From: Maribacter sp. MJ134
GTDB taxonomy: Bacteria; Bacteroidota; Bacteroidia; Flavobacteriales; Flavobacteriaceae
Direction of reading: 5' to 3'
NCBI RefSeq assembly: GCF_003970695.1
Contig: NZ_CP034570.1
Coordinates: 248,001-312,000 of the forward strand
DNA: 64,000 bases
The position numbers and the translations under genes were made by a program. Position 1 is the first letter of the stretch. Every line of letters starts with the position of its first letter. The notes beneath the pieces are model-generated. The model was given only the letters and a program-made list of their open reading frames with translations. It did no database searches and was not told the origin of the DNA. Below, piece by piece: positions 36,778 through 48,400 of the stretch.

Positions 36778-38863
36778 AAATCGTAGTCATGTTTTTTTTA
36801 TGAACGGAGAGAGAAACAAGTGTTTCTCTCTCCGTTCTATTGTTTGCTTTTATGTTCTTGGTTCTTTGGCATTATTCGGCACCTAAGTATATATAACCGT
36901 TCAACTGTTTAAAGTCAGCTCCGTTAACATTTATGATGTAGTAGTAGGTACCTGTAGGGAGGAAGCCTGATTTTCCGAAGGAGTTGTTCGGTGCAAATCC
37001 GCCCCAATCATTTCTATAATCCTTTCCTTCGTAGACCATGTTCCCCCATCTGTTGAATATCATAACATCGAAGGTGTAGTCACAGTATTCGGCCCCCCTA
37101 ATTTCGAACATGTCGTTCACTCCATCTCCGTTGGCCGTTACAGCTTTACTTACTTCGATATCGTCGATGCCGCAAGGAACACAATCGCTATTGGTCGTTA
37201 TGGTAAAGTCCGCATAATATTTACATTCGCCGCCCGTAGAGGTATAGGCGATTCTATATTCGCCCAATTCCAAGCCTTCGGGGACAAACATACTGCCGTT
37301 CAACATTACATCTCCTTCCGTGACCTCGAACACACCGTTTGTATCAAACCCTTCTGGAAGATAGCCCAGAAGATCGATAGGTTCGTCTTCAACACAAATG
37401 TCAATAGTGATTTCCTGTAATTGAGGTTGTAACACGAATATGATCTGCTCAAAAGAGGCCGTATTGTCGCATGTATCCGTTACGTTCCACGTTCGTATGA
37501 TCATAAAATCCTCGGAATCGCTTGCATTTTGAATTTCTTCAGAGAACAGGACCTCGTAATCTCCACTTCCGCCGGTAAAGGTAAGTTGTGGAACCTCTGG
37601 AGTCTCGTCTCCACAGAGATTGGTTATCTCTGCCTCAAAATCACTCGATGCCAATGCTTCCTCGTCATCTATTATGGTTATCGTCGCATTACCGTCAATC
37701 ACCGGAACAAAATCGGGAGCGTTCAATAGGTCCGCAAAAAATACTTCTGTGCTTTCAATCAAGCAATCATCGATTATGACCACGTTAAAAGTTATGCTGG
37801 ACTGTCCTTCAGCAAAGGCTAAAGTTCCGTTAGACGCTGTATAATCTACACCACCAGCAGTCGCAGTTGCTGTTCCACCACCATCATTGGTTGCGTAGTC
37901 AACGTTAAAGGCCGTAAAAGAACCTTGAACGCGAACCGTAACAGTTGCTACACCGGTCTGCTCATTGACTTGAAGGTCGTCTATATAGAGACCGTCGTTC
38001 ATTCCAGGTGCATCGTTATCGGTGATGGTACCTACACCTGCATCGTCGAGCATGTTCACACCGACAGGTGGAACGGCATCGAAGGTGAGAGCGATATCCA
38101 TGGTCTCCGTATTCTCTATGATCGTGTCGTCCACGATGTTGATGGTCACCAGTTGTGTATCCCCGGTTGCCGTACCGGCAGGGAAGGTCACAAAGGTATC
38201 GGTGTTCGCTACGGTATAGTCATCGGGATCGATCGCTGAATTATCTGTCACGTTAAAGTTGACGTTGAAAGCGTTTTGTACGGTGTTCCCTGTATACGAG
38301 ATTACGAACGTTGCCGTACCGGCATCTTCGTTCACGGTAAAGTCGCTCACTGCGATACCTTCGGTAGGTCCGTTAGCATCGTTGTCAGTGATGGTACCTA
38401 CACCAGCATCGTCGAGCATGTTCACACCGACAGGTGATACAGCATCGAAGGTGAGAGCGATATCCATGGTCTCCGTATTCTCTATGATCGTGTCGTCCAC
38501 GATGTTGATGGTCACCAGTTGTGTATCCCCGGTTGCCGTACCGGCAGGGAAGGTCACAAAGGTATCGGTGTTCGCTACGGTATAGTCATCGGGATCGATC
38601 GCTGAATTATCTGTCACGTTAAAGTTGACGTTGAAAGCGTTTTGTACGGTGTTCCCTGTATACGAGATTACGAACGTTGCAGTACCGGCATCTTCGTTCA
38701 CGGTAAAGTCGCTCACTGCGATACCTTCGGTAGGTCCGTTAGCATCGTTATCCGTAATGGTCCCCAGTCCCGTATCGTCTACCATGGCCACAAGAGGGTT
38801 GGAGATGTTGGATAGGGTAATGTTAAGGTCTTCATTTGCTTCAAGGATAGCGTCGTCCACGAT
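36778..38863. repeat. Right copy of the 2.1 kb direct repeat
   Basis: This is the partner of 22776-24861. It contains the hairpin, the stop codon, the CHU_C domain and the terminal Calx-beta modules of the 2790-residue protein gene. The outer boundary on the left is sharp: sequence identity starts at aaatcgtagtcatg, 92 bp outside the coding region. Confidence 0.9.
36803..36836. terminator. 16 bp stem hairpin downstream of the second Calx-beta gene
   Basis: It is identical to the hairpin at 22801-22834 and lies 35 bp after the stop at 36872. It has a perfect stem, with no T run on the minus strand. Confidence 0.6.
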
Positions 38864-41800
38864 GTTGATGGTCACCAGTTGTGTATCCCCGGTTGCCGTA
38901 CCGGCAGGGAAGGTCACAAAGGTATCGGTGTTCGCTACGGTATAGTCATCGGGATCGATCGCTGAATTATCTGTCACGTTAAAGTTAACGTTGAAAGCGT
39001 TTTGTACGGTGTTCCCTGTATACGAGATTACGAACGTTGCAGTACCGGCATCTTCGTTCACGGTAAAGTCGCTTACTGCGATACCTTCGGTAGGTCCGTT
39101 AGCATCGTTATCCGTAATGGTCCCCAGTCCCGTATCATCTACCATGGCCACAAGAGGGTCGGAGATGTTGGATAGGGTAATGTTCAAATCTTCCGCACCT
39201 TCCAATAAAGCGTCGTCCACGATATTGATGGTGACCACCTGGGTAGTTCCGGATGTCGTATTCGCAGGGAACGCCACATTGGTACCTGCGGTAGCAACGG
39301 TATAATCATCGGGATCGATCGCCGAACCATCGGTCACGTTGAAGTCCACGGTGAAGGCGTCCTGCACGGTAGGACCGGTATAGGTAACTACAAAGTCAGC
39401 GGTACCTGCATCTTCGTTCACGGTAAAGTCGCTCACTGCGATACCGTCTCCAGCCCCAGGCGCATCGTTATCCGTAATGGTCCCCAGTCCCGTATCATCT
39501 ACCATGGCCACAAGAGGGTCGGAGATGTTGGATAGGGTAATGTTCAAATCTTCCGCACCTTCCAGTAAAGCGTCGTCCACGATATTGATGGTGACCACCT
39601 GGGTAGTTCCGGATGTCGTATTCGCAGGGAACGCCACATTGGTACCTGCGGTAGCAACGGTATAATCATCGGGATCGATCGCCGAACCATCGGTCACGTT
39701 GAAGTCCACGGTGAAGGCGTCCTGCACGGTAGGACCGGTATAGGTAACTACAAAGTCAGCGGTACCTGCATCTTCGTTCACGGTAAAGTCGCTCACTGCG
39801 ATACCTTCTCCAGCCCCAGGCGCATCGTTATCCGTAATGGTCCCCAGTCCCGTATCGTCTACCATGGCCACAAGAGGGTCGGAGATGTTGGATAGGGTAA
39901 TGTTCAAATCTTCCGCACCTTCCAATAAAGCGTCGTCCACGATATTGATGGTGACCACCTGGGTAGTTCCGGATGTCGTATTCGCAGGGAACGCCACATT
40001 GGTACCTGCGGTAGCAACGGTATAATCATCAGGATCGATCGCCGAACCATCGGTCACGTTGAAGTCCACGGTGAAGGCGTCCTGCACGGTAGGACCGGTA
40101 TAGGTAACTACAAAGTCAGCGGTACCTGCATCTTCGTTCACGGTAAAGTCGCTCACTGCGATACCGTCTCCAGCACCAGGCGCATCGTTATCCGTAATGG
40201 TCCCCAGTCCCGTATCGTCTACCATGGCCACAAGAGGGTCGGAGATGTTGGATAGGGTAATGTTCAAATCTTCCGCACCTTCCAATAAAGCGTCGTCCAC
40301 GATATTGATGGTGACCACCTGGGTAGTTCCAGTTGTCGTATTCGCAGGGAACGTCACATTGGTACCTGCGGTAGCAACGGTATAATCATCGGGATCGATC
40401 GCCGAACCATCGGTCACGTTGAAGTCCACGGTGAAGGCGTCCTGCACGGTAGGACCGGTATAGGTAACTACAAAGTCAGCGGTACCGGCATCTTCGTTCA
40501 CGGTAAAGTCGCTCACTGCGATACCTTCTCCAGCCCCAGGCGCATCGTTATCCGTAATGGTCCCCAGTCCCGTATCGTCTACCATGGCCACAAGAGGGTC
40601 GGAGATGTTGGATAGGGTAATGTTCAAATCTTCCGCACCTTCCAGTAAAGCGTCGTCCACGATATTGATGGTGACCACCTGGGTAGTTCCGGATGTCGTA
40701 TTCGTAGGGAACGCCACATTGGTACCTGCGGTAGCAACGGTATAATCATCGGGATCGATCGCCGAACCATCTGTCACGTTAAAGTCCACGGTGAAGGCGT
40801 CCTGCACGGTAGGACCGGTATAGGTAACTACAAAGTCAGCGGTACCGGCATCTTCGTTCACGGTAAAGTCGCTCACTGCGATACCGTCTCCAGCCCCAGG
40901 CGCATCGTTATCCGTAATGGTCCCCAGTCCCGTATCGTCTACCATGGCCACAAGAGGGTCGGAGATGTTGGATAGGGTAATGTTCAAATCTTCCGCACCT
41001 TCCAATAAAGCGTCGTCCACGATATTGATGGTGACCACCTGGGTAGTTCCGGATGTCGTATTCGTAGGGAACGCCACATTGGTACCTGCGGTAGCAACGG
41101 TATAATCATCGGGATCGATCGCCGAACCATCTGTCACGTTAAAGTCCACGGTGAAGGCGTCCTGCACGGTAGGACCGGTATAGGTAACTACAAAATCAGC
41201 GGTACCTGCATCTTCATTTACGGTAAAGTCGGCCACGGAGATGCCATTGTTTGGATCATCGAAGTCACAGGAGTCCCCAATTCCGTCGCCATCACTGTCC
41301 GTATCGCCTGTGTTGGACGCCAGAAAACAATCAGGGTCATCGCAATCAACGAGGCCATCGCCATCATCGTCTATACCATTTGCACAATCTTCCGGAAATG
41401 GGAGTACAACGGCCAGAGCAAACTCGGAGGTTGATCCGAATGTGGTGCCACTTAGTATTTCGGTAGTAGTTGCGGACAAATGCCATCCACTATTAACTCC
41501 ATTGGGAGGTGTTATGTTCATAGCTTGATTGGAAACATCACCAGCTACATTCATTGAACCTAAATAAACCTGTCCTTCACCATAACCACTTACACCGACC
41601 ACAGGGCTGGCAAAAAATTCTATGCGGTAGCCGTTTACAACGTTAGTGTCGTCAATGTCAAGGTCAAAAGTAATGTTGAAAACTCCGTTATTTAAAACAA
41701 TGGAGTTAATGACCGGATAGTTCAATAAGTCGTTAGAGCCCGTATCGGTATCACCTAAATCATTAATGTCTGGATCGTTCTGGTCTCCGGATAGATCAAT

Positions 41801-44800
41801 ACCTAGATTTGTACTTGAATGAATGCTGTTCCCCAAAAAGGAGTTGTTCAGCCCAGCTGGGGCAAATGAAGCACTAATGTTATTACCATTAAAAGCAATG
41901 AGGTTGGCAGCTCGCGGGTCTGTACCGCCAACAAGGTTATTACTGGCGGATGGACTTATCTCAACACCTCTTGACATACCCCGATTAAGAGTTCCACTAA
42001 TATCCGTTCCGATATAATTACCTTGTACTATATTGTTGTCGGAGTAAATGTCAACACCTTCGAAATTTGATCCGATAATATTCCGTTGTGCAGCTAGAAT
42101 GCCCCCAACAGTATTAGAGCCACCGCCAATGAGTAAAACCCCTGGATTAGTGTTACCCGCCGGGGTTATACCATCTGGCTCCAAACCTACGATATTTCCT
42201 ATAATGTTATTGCTGTAAGAACTAGGGCCGTCTACAAATATGCCGTTAACAAAGCTATTGGCTATTACGTTCCTGTCCAATGCGTTGGTACCACCGATGG
42301 TCGTGAAGGCACCTTGGACCAAAATGGCGTCAATATTTTGCCCAAGCGAGGTATCTCCGGTACCGTCCGTACCTATCCAGTTTCCTGCAATGGTGATATT
42401 ATCGGCGCCAGGCTCTATTACTATTCCGCGAACAGCTCTGGTTAGTATAATATTCCTAATCTCACTAAAATCGCTATTTGCCGAGAAGGTTAGCAAATCA
42501 TTAATCCCTATTAAATCCCCATCTATCCTTATCAAAGGGCTGTCTAGAAAACCAGGTTGGGTAGTTCCGTCGATTACTAGTGTTTCCGTGATGTCAGGTA
42601 ATACGGTATTGGGGCTTATAATTTGAATACCGGCACCGGATATGTTAAAATGAATGGAGTCCGCACCAGCGAGTGCGTTGGCCTCTTCAATGGCGGCCCT
42701 AAGGGTACATTCGCAGTTAGAATCTGCACAATTGCCATCACCAGGATTAACGTCACCACCATCTCCGGTACTGTTAACCGTAATATTACCGCCAATAACG
42801 TTACTTTCGCTACAAACTTCGTTGTCCGTGATGGTTCCTAAACCGTTATCATCAGTAATAATTCCAGTAGAACCAGAAAAGTTTACCTGAAAGGTTTCAC
42901 TCCCTTCCAAAATATTATCATCCGTTGTGTTTACGGAGAAAGTCACCGTATTACTATTTGCGAATAGGGTAACGGAAGCTGGGCCGCTGTAATCAGAAGC
43001 ACTTGTTTCAATATCAGTATAAGACAAGGTAAATACTTGGTCCGTATCAAATTGATGTGAAGAGGAAATAGTAAATACTAAGTCTCCACCTTCTGTAACG
43101 GAGGAATCATTTATTGAAATAGTTGGCTGAATGCTGATCTGAAGCATGTCGTTATTACCAAAACCACAATCTTCCAATGTTCCAGAACTTAATGTGCTTA
43201 TGGATGTGGGGTTAATTTGACCATCGTAGGTAGCCAGTGCCTGTATGCCTGTATTTGTCGAACAATTGGTACACGGGTTAACGACCAAAGCATTAAAATC
43301 TATCACATAAGCAGGATCGCCCACATCTGAAATTCCATCAGGAACCTGTATGGTCAATGTACGACTAGGCGCGTCATATGAAGATGTTGTCCCGGCTGGT
43401 GAATTGGTTATCGAGGTAAAATCTAACTGATCAGGAAAAGCAAGCGTTACCTCTAAATTTTCGATATTATCGTTACCAAAATTGTCAAAATTCAGTGTTA
43501 GGGGCAACGTAGATCCCGGAGGTACATTAATTGTACTACTTGCAGTTTCCAATTGAAAAGAACCTAGATTAGGCTCATAAACTTCTACACTTAATCCTAA
43601 TAGATATATTCCATAAGACTCCTGTGTAGAGGTAATACGCATTGTAGCCGAAGTTTGACTATTTGCTATTTTATCGTTCGTAGTGTTGTCTAACTCAAAG
43701 ATAGCAGCATCAAAACCTAAGGTGTTGGTACTGTTTGGAGTTCTGTTCGTAACTATTGTATTATCAATAGTAATTTTACTATTAAAAAAATTAGTCGCAG
43801 GCCTTTGTGTCGTGGATAAATTGACCCAATTGTTGGAGGTATCCAGAATTTGTAGTTCGTCACCGGTGATTTCACGGTCACCTTCTAAAGCACCGATCAT
43901 AACGTCCGCGTTTACCGGTCCTGTGGGAATCGTTTGGAAACCATCAAAATCAATATCCAATATATTTTCAGATGCCGTAACATGGGCATACCCATCGAAT
44001 AGGGTCACATTTTTTGGGGGCAAATCAAAACTTTCATAAACGAATACGATTTGCCAACCGCCAGAGGTGCCCGTAGCACTCCCCGAATGCGATTGTAACA
44101 CGCCTTCAGCTCCTTTAACATTCGCCACTTGGTATGTGCCATAGGGGCTAGCTAGAGCATCTACATCAGCGGTGATATCCTTGAAAAGTACGATAGGGTC
44201 ATTTTCAAAATGATCGGCCCTACCATTGTATATTACTTCATCCGCAGTATACGTAGTATAGGTACTGGATCCTGGTAGCATCAATTTTACATCATCAAAA
44301 TCCCATATGGGTTCTGATCCGCCGTCACCAGTATTGGCACTATACTCTTTATTGGAAGCTGCCCAGTATAAAAACACTTTACGGTAATTTAAACAAGCGA
44401 TTGAGCCCTCTGGGTTGGCGAGTACTGCATTACTTGAATTGAAAGTAGTACCATCAGAATCAATATCAATAAATTGTGTGGTTAAGGTTGAATTACCATC
44501 TGTTCCATTGTAAGGAACAACTGGGTCCGTACCAATAGTAGTATTTGCAATAAATGTGAAATCTCCTTTTAAATTTTGTGAAAAACGAGGAACAAATGGT
44601 CTTTTTATCTCTGCATCGGCGGCGTTGTTGGAAATATTTGTAGAAATACGGAAATGATTAATATGAATTGTCTCACCAGCCGCCCAATCATCTGGTGCTT
44701 TAGGTACAAAACGAAAAGCAGTATTGGAATGTAAAAAGCCTGTACCAGAAAATGTTGAAGAACGATTTCCCGAAGTAGCTGTTGTTTGTATGGTGAGCAA

Positions 44801-45244
44801 TTCTCTCCAAGTACCATTTGATTGTAATATCTGCAGTTCTAGTTCTGCATTCCCTCTAAGTGCCGAGGTATAGTTAATTGAAATAGAGGCAGATGAGGCA
44901 GCGGCCAAATTAACTGGTCTGCTTAGCGCATCCGTACTTTGTAGACTGGTGAACGTAAGTCTGTTATCTGCAATAAAAATGTTCCCACTATTTTCTGCGC
45001 CACCATTTGCATCATTCTCTACCCAATTGGTATCAAAATTAGCTGTACCATCATTATTGCCGTATGAAATAACAGAAAATTCGTCGTTGTATGTGGTTTG
45101 TGCGGCTAGTTTGTTTCCGCTGGCCACAAGTAGTAGGAATAGCATAACTTTTAAAACCCTAGATGAAATACGGTTGTTTTTAGCTAACATGGGAAGAAAC
45201 AAATCCTTCATATAAGGTTGGTTGGTGTTTGAATTCATGTGCAT
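36872..45244 (-). CDS. Giant Calx-beta/beta-helix adhesin with type B T9SS sorting domain (2790 residues)
   Basis: After a signal peptide (core KVMLFLLLVASGNKLAAQ at about 33-49) comes an N-terminal region of about 650 residues with DUF-like beta domains. One Calx-beta module follows, then a CSLREA-type segment (CTLRAAIEEANALAGADSIH) leading a right-handed parallel beta-helix (about 840-1240, repeated NxIxGNxIG turns), and a TSP3-like acidic motif (NGIDDDGDGLVDCDDPDC). Six near-identical type A Calx-beta modules, three of type B, one divergent module and the CHU_C domain complete it. Beta-helices of this class often bind or cut polysaccharides, but no catalytic site is evident. It is probably calcium-stabilised, surface-displayed and exported by T9SS. 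Confidence 0.9.
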   Translation of the reverse strand: MHMNSNTNQPYMKDLFLPMLAKNNRISSRVLKVMLFLLLVASGNKLAAQTTYNDEFSVISYGNNDGTANFDTNWVENDANGGAENSGNIFIADNRLTFTSLQSTDALSRPVNLAAASSASISINYTSALRGNAELELQILQSNGTWRELLTIQTTATSGNRSSTFSGTGFLHSNTAFRFVPKAPDDWAAGETIHINHFRISTNISNNAADAEIKRPFVPRFSQNLKGDFTFIANTTIGTDPVVPYNGTDGNSTLTTQFIDIDSDGTTFNSSNAVLANPEGSIACLNYRKVFLYWAASNKEYSANTGDGGSEPIWDFDDVKLMLPGSSTYTTYTADEVIYNGRADHFENDPIVLFKDITADVDALASPYGTYQVANVKGAEGVLQSHSGSATGTSGGWQIVFVYESFDLPPKNVTLFDGYAHVTASENILDIDFDGFQTIPTGPVNADVMIGALEGDREITGDELQILDTSNNWVNLSTTQRPATNFFNSKITIDNTIVTNRTPNSTNTLGFDAAIFELDNTTNDKIANSQTSATMRITSTQESYGIYLLGLSVEVYEPNLGSFQLETASSTINVPPGSTLPLTLNFDNFGNDNIENLEVTLAFPDQLDFTSITNSPAGTTSSYDAPSRTLTIQVPDGISDVGDPAYVIDFNALVVNPCTNCSTNTGIQALATYDGQINPTSISTLSSGTLEDCGFGNNDMLQISIQPTISINDSSVTEGGDLVFTISSSHQFDTDQVFTLSYTDIETSASDYSGPASVTLFANSNTVTFSVNTTDDNILEGSETFQVNFSGSTGIITDDNGLGTITDNEVCSESNVIGGNITVNSTGDGGDVNPGDGNCADSNCECTLRAAIEEANALAGADSIHFNISGAGIQIISPNTVLPDITETLVIDGTTQPGFLDSPLIRIDGDLIGINDLLTFSANSDFSEIRNIILTRAVRGIVIEPGADNITIAGNWIGTDGTGDTSLGQNIDAILVQGAFTTIGGTNALDRNVIANSFVNGIFVDGPSSYSNNIIGNIVGLEPDGITPAGNTNPGVLLIGGGSNTVGGILAAQRNIIGSNFEGVDIYSDNNIVQGNYIGTDISGTLNRGMSRGVEISPSASNNLVGGTDPRAANLIAFNGNNISASFAPAGLNNSFLGNSIHSSTNLGIDLSGDQNDPDINDLGDTDTGSNDLLNYPVINSIVLNNGVFNITFDLDIDDTNVVNGYRIEFFASPVVGVSGYGEGQVYLGSMNVAGDVSNQAMNITPPNGVNSGWHLSATTTEILSGTTFGSTSEFALAVVLPFPEDCANGIDDDGDGLVDCDDPDCFLASNTGDTDSDGDGIGDSCDFDDPNNGISVADFTVNEDAGTADFVVTYTGPTVQDAFTVDFNVTDGSAIDPDDYTVATAGTNVAFPTNTTSGTTQVVTINIVDDALLEGAEDLNITLSNISDPLVAMVDDTGLGTITDNDAPGAGDGIAVSDFTVNEDAGTADFVVTYTGPTVQDAFTVDFNVTDGSAIDPDDYTVATAGTNVAFPTNTTSGTTQVVTINIVDDALLEGAEDLNITLSNISDPLVAMVDDTGLGTITDNDAPGAGEGIAVSDFTVNEDAGTADFVVTYTGPTVQDAFTVDFNVTDGSAIDPDDYTVATAGTNVTFPANTTTGTTQVVTINIVDDALLEGAEDLNITLSNISDPLVAMVDDTGLGTITDNDAPGAGDGIAVSDFTVNEDAGTADFVVTYTGPTVQDAFTVDFNVTDGSAIDPDDYTVATAGTNVAFPANTTSGTTQVVTINIVDDALLEGAEDLNITLSNISDPLVAMVDDTGLGTITDNDAPGAGEGIAVSDFTVNEDAGTADFVVTYTGPTVQDAFTVDFNVTDGSAIDPDDYTVATAGTNVAFPANTTSGTTQVVTINIVDDALLEGAEDLNITLSNISDPLVAMVDDTGLGTITDNDAPGAGDGIAVSDFTVNEDAGTADFVVTYTGPTVQDAFTVDFNVTDGSAIDPDDYTVATAGTNVAFPANTTSGTTQVVTINIVDDALLEGAEDLNITLSNISDPLVAMVDDTGLGTITDNDANGPTEGIAVSDFTVNEDAGTATFVISYTGNTVQNAFNVNFNVTDNSAIDPDDYTVANTDTFVTFPAGTATGDTQLVTINIVDDAILEANEDLNITLSNISNPLVAMVDDTGLGTITDNDANGPTEGIAVSDFTVNEDAGTATFVISYTGNTVQNAFNVNFNVTDNSAIDPDDYTVANTDTFVTFPAGTATGDTQLVTINIVDDTIIENTETMDIALTFDAVSPVGVNMLDDAGVGTITDNDANGPTEGIAVSDFTVNEDAGTATFVISYTGNTVQNAFNVNFNVTDNSAIDPDDYTVANTDTFVTFPAGTATGDTQLVTINIVDDTIIENTETMDIALTFDAVPPVGVNMLDDAGVGTITDNDAPGMNDGLYIDDLQVNEQTGVATVTVRVQGSFTAFNVDYATNDGGGTATATAGGVDYTASNGTLAFAEGQSSITFNVVIIDDCLIESTEVFFADLLNAPDFVPVIDGNATITIIDDEEALASSDFEAEITNLCGDETPEVPQLTFTGGSGDYEVLFSEEIQNASDSEDFMIIRTWNVTDTCDNTASFEQIIFVLQPQLQEITIDICVEDEPIDLLGYLPEGFDTNGVFEVTEGDVMLNGSMFVPEGLELGEYRIAYTSTGGECKYYADFTITTNSDCVPCGIDDIEVSKAVTANGDGVNDMFEIRGAEYCDYTFDVMIFNRWGNMVYEGKDYRNDWGGFAPNNSFGKSGFLPTGTYYYIINVNGADFKQLNGYIYLGAE
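38010..41245 (-). repeat. Nine 360-nt Calx-beta repeats (types A and B)
   Basis: Six type A units (about 39085-41245) and three type B units (about 38010-39085) are arranged in tandem. The first type B unit read from the N-terminus is a chimera: its first half is type B (ATFVISYTGN) and its second half is the ILEANEDL type seen in the chimeric unit of the other gene. Coordinates are approximate. Confidence 0.8.
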
Positions 45245-45435
45245 ACTTATTTTTTGTCACGTGTTCTCAGTGGGGGGATGTCCGAAAACAATTAGCTGGA
45301 AAGAAAGACAATAACACTGTCTTGATAAATAAAAAGTTGTAAAAGCCCTTATTTTTGTGGTGACACAAGACGAACTGCACTATTTGTAAGAATTGTAAGA
45401 ATACTATTTTGGTTAAAAGAAAATAAGTTATAAAC

Positions 45436-45465
45436 AAAAAACACCAGTCAAAGACCGGCGTTTTT
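45436..45465 (-). terminator. Rho-independent terminator of the split giant gene
   Basis: On the minus strand AAAACGCCGGTC, TTT and GACTGGTGTTTTTTGTTT form a 12 bp stem with G-T pairs, followed by a T-rich run. It lies about 26 bp after the stop at 45491. Confidence 0.8.
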
Positions 45466-45490
45466 ATGATTTGCAATTATTAAAGTTATA

Positions 45491-48400
45491 TTAATTTGAA
45501 CCTAAATAAATGAATCCGTTGAGTGGTTCCAAAGTATTCCCTGTTTCTGTATCTGTAGTATTAATAATGTAGTAATACGTACCTGCGGGTAGCATTCCAG
45601 AGCTGCCAAAAGATCCATCAGGAGCTTCCCCGCCCCATGTATTTTGGTAGTCCATAACTTCGGCTACTTTATTGCCCCATCTATTGAACAAGACCACATC
45701 AAAAGTAAACTGACAGAATTCAACGCCTCTTATTTCAAATGTATCATTTACGCCATCACCGTTAGGAGTAATAGCTTTGGAGATTTCAATTTCATCTCTA
45801 CCGCAAGGCACACAATCTGTATTCACTATGATTGTAAAATCAACATAATACTTACATTCGCCGCCAAGAGAAGTATAAGCGATTTTATACTCACTAGGTT
45901 GATGGTCAAGAGGGTCGAACATATTACCATTTATAGTAGCATCTCCTTCTAGGACCATAAATTCACCATTTGCATCAAACCCTTCTGGAAGGTAGTCCAA
46001 GAGGTTTATAGCTTCTTCTTCTACACAGATGTCGATAGTAACTTCTTGTAATTGAGGTTGTAGCACGAATATAAGCTGCTCAAAAGAAGCTGTGTTGTCA
46101 CAAGAGTCGGTTACATCCCACGTACGTATAATCATGAAGTCGTCAGAATCACTAGATTTTTCGATCTCTTCATTGAATACTACTTCATAATCACCACATC
46201 CACCAGTAAAGTTTAGTACAGGAGCATCTGGAACAACATCACCACAAAGAATAGTAATCTCTTCTTCGTAAGGTCCGGCCACTATAGGTCCCGTCGGTGG
46301 TATCGTAATAATCTGCGTATGATCTACCGTATTCCCTGCACAGTCGCTTGCCGTCCATGTGCGCGTAACGGTATATCCCAAGGCGCAGTTTGCATCATTA
46401 CTAACTATTTCTAGGAAAGTAACTTCGATATCCGGTTCACAGCTGTCAAGAGCGGTCAGAACGTCCGCTTCTGGAACTTCGTTACAAGCGACCGTGATAT
46501 CTTGCGGCAAGGCTTCTACAAATGTTGGAGCAACCGTATCTTCAATTGTAATTACTTGGATGTGCTCACGTATGTTACCAACACAATCTGTTATGGTCCA
46601 CGTTCTTGTAATGGTATACTCGGTTGCACATTCATCATCCTGACCTTCAATTACCTCGTTAAGTACAACGCTAATGGCGCAATCACTTGTTGAAGTTATA
46701 TCCGCTGGAGGAGGAATCGTATCACAAGCTTCAATTGTAACGTCTTCTGGCCACCCCTCATTACCATCGTTGTCGATGATGTTCACAATAGCAGTATCAT
46801 TGGCCAAAACCGAAACAAGGGTAGTGGTGATATTGCTCAAGATTACATTAAAGTCTTCCGTACTTTCTATGATAATATCATCGATAATAGGGATTACAAT
46901 AGTCTGAGTATTCGGATTAGTACCACCAAATGTCAAGGTCTGTGAGCCTGAAGGAATACCTGTATAGTCAAAAACATCCATCGCCAATATATCCTCCGTA
47001 TGGTATTCAATAGTGAATTCATCTTGAACATTAGCATTAAGTACAACATTTAAGGAAACCGTTCCGGCCGCTTCATCAATATTCACGGAAGTCACATCAA
47101 ACTGTATCCCTAGAGAAGGGTCGTTGTCATCATCAAGTATAGTTCCGTTTGCCTGTGGTGTATTTATGGTTACCAACGGATTGTTAGTTCCCGTAAGGTT
47201 TACCGTATAACTTTCGGTAGGCTCTATAATGTTGTTGTCCAATATGGTAACGACGATCGTTTGAACCTCTCCGTCAGCACCCGTGAAAGAGATGTTCCCG
47301 GTCTGTGCTTCAAAGTCCGTATCCGTGGCGGTACCGAAAGCGGTCTCGAAAGATACGTCAAAGGCATCCTGAAAGTTCCCCGTAAGGATAACCTCGAAGG
47401 TAGCCGTTACACCTACACCCTCTGTTACTTCAACATCGGTATTCACAAAACTGAGACCATCCGTAACCATAAGGTCATCATCAAGTATAGTTCCGTTTGC
47501 CTGTGGTGTGTTTATGGTTACCAACGGATTGGTAGTTCCCGTAAGGTTTACCGTATAACTTTCGGTAGGCTCTATAATGTTGTCGTCCAATATGGTAACG
47601 ACGATCGTTTGAACCTCTCCGTCAGCACCCGTGAAAGAAATGTTCCCGGTCTGTGCTTCAAAGTCCGTATCCGTGGCTGTACCGAAAGCGGTCTCGAAAG
47701 ATACGTCAAAGGCATCCTGAAAGTTCCCCGTAAGGGCAACCTCGAAGGTAGCCGTTACACCGACACCCTCTGTTACTTCAACATCGGTATTCACAAAACT
47801 GAGACCATCCGTAACCATAAGGTCATCATCAAGTATAGTTCCGTTTGCCTGTGGTGTATTTATGGTTACCAACGGATTGGTAGTTCCCGTAAGGTTTACC
47901 GTATAACTTTCGGTAGGCTCTATAATGTTGTCGTCCAATATGGTAACGACGATCGTTTGAACCTCTCCGTCAGCACCCGTGAAAGAAATGTTCCCGGTCT
48001 GTGCTTCAAAGTCCGTATCCGTGGCGGTACCGAAAGCGGTCTCGAAAGATACGTCAAAGGCATCCTGAAAGTTCCCCGTAAGGGCAACCTCGAAGGTAGC
48101 CGTTACACCGACACCCTCTGTTACTTCAACATCGGTATTCACAAAACTTAAACCGTTTTCTGCCACTGCATCATCGTCATTAATAATACCATTTGCTGTG
48201 TTGGAAGTATTTCCATCCACGAATCCAATTCCGATAGTAGACTGTATATTTGAGAGTACCACTGTAAATGCTTCTTGTGGTTCAATAATTACGTCATTAA
48301 TTATAGGTATATCGATATCGAATGAATTTGTACTTGAAGTAAAAGTTATAGTACCTGATTGCGCTGTTATATCTGCTCCGTTTAGGGCAGTTCCATTGTT

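Noticed and set aside
45267-45476. 69-codon minus-strand frame after the 2790-residue adhesin start region
   Set aside because: It overlaps the terminator of the downstream gene, is low in complexity and hydrophobic, and has no supporting context.
47261-48151. Plus-strand frame of 296 codons in the adhesin gene
   Set aside because: Antisense image of the 348-nt Calx-beta repeats; it has no start context or homology.
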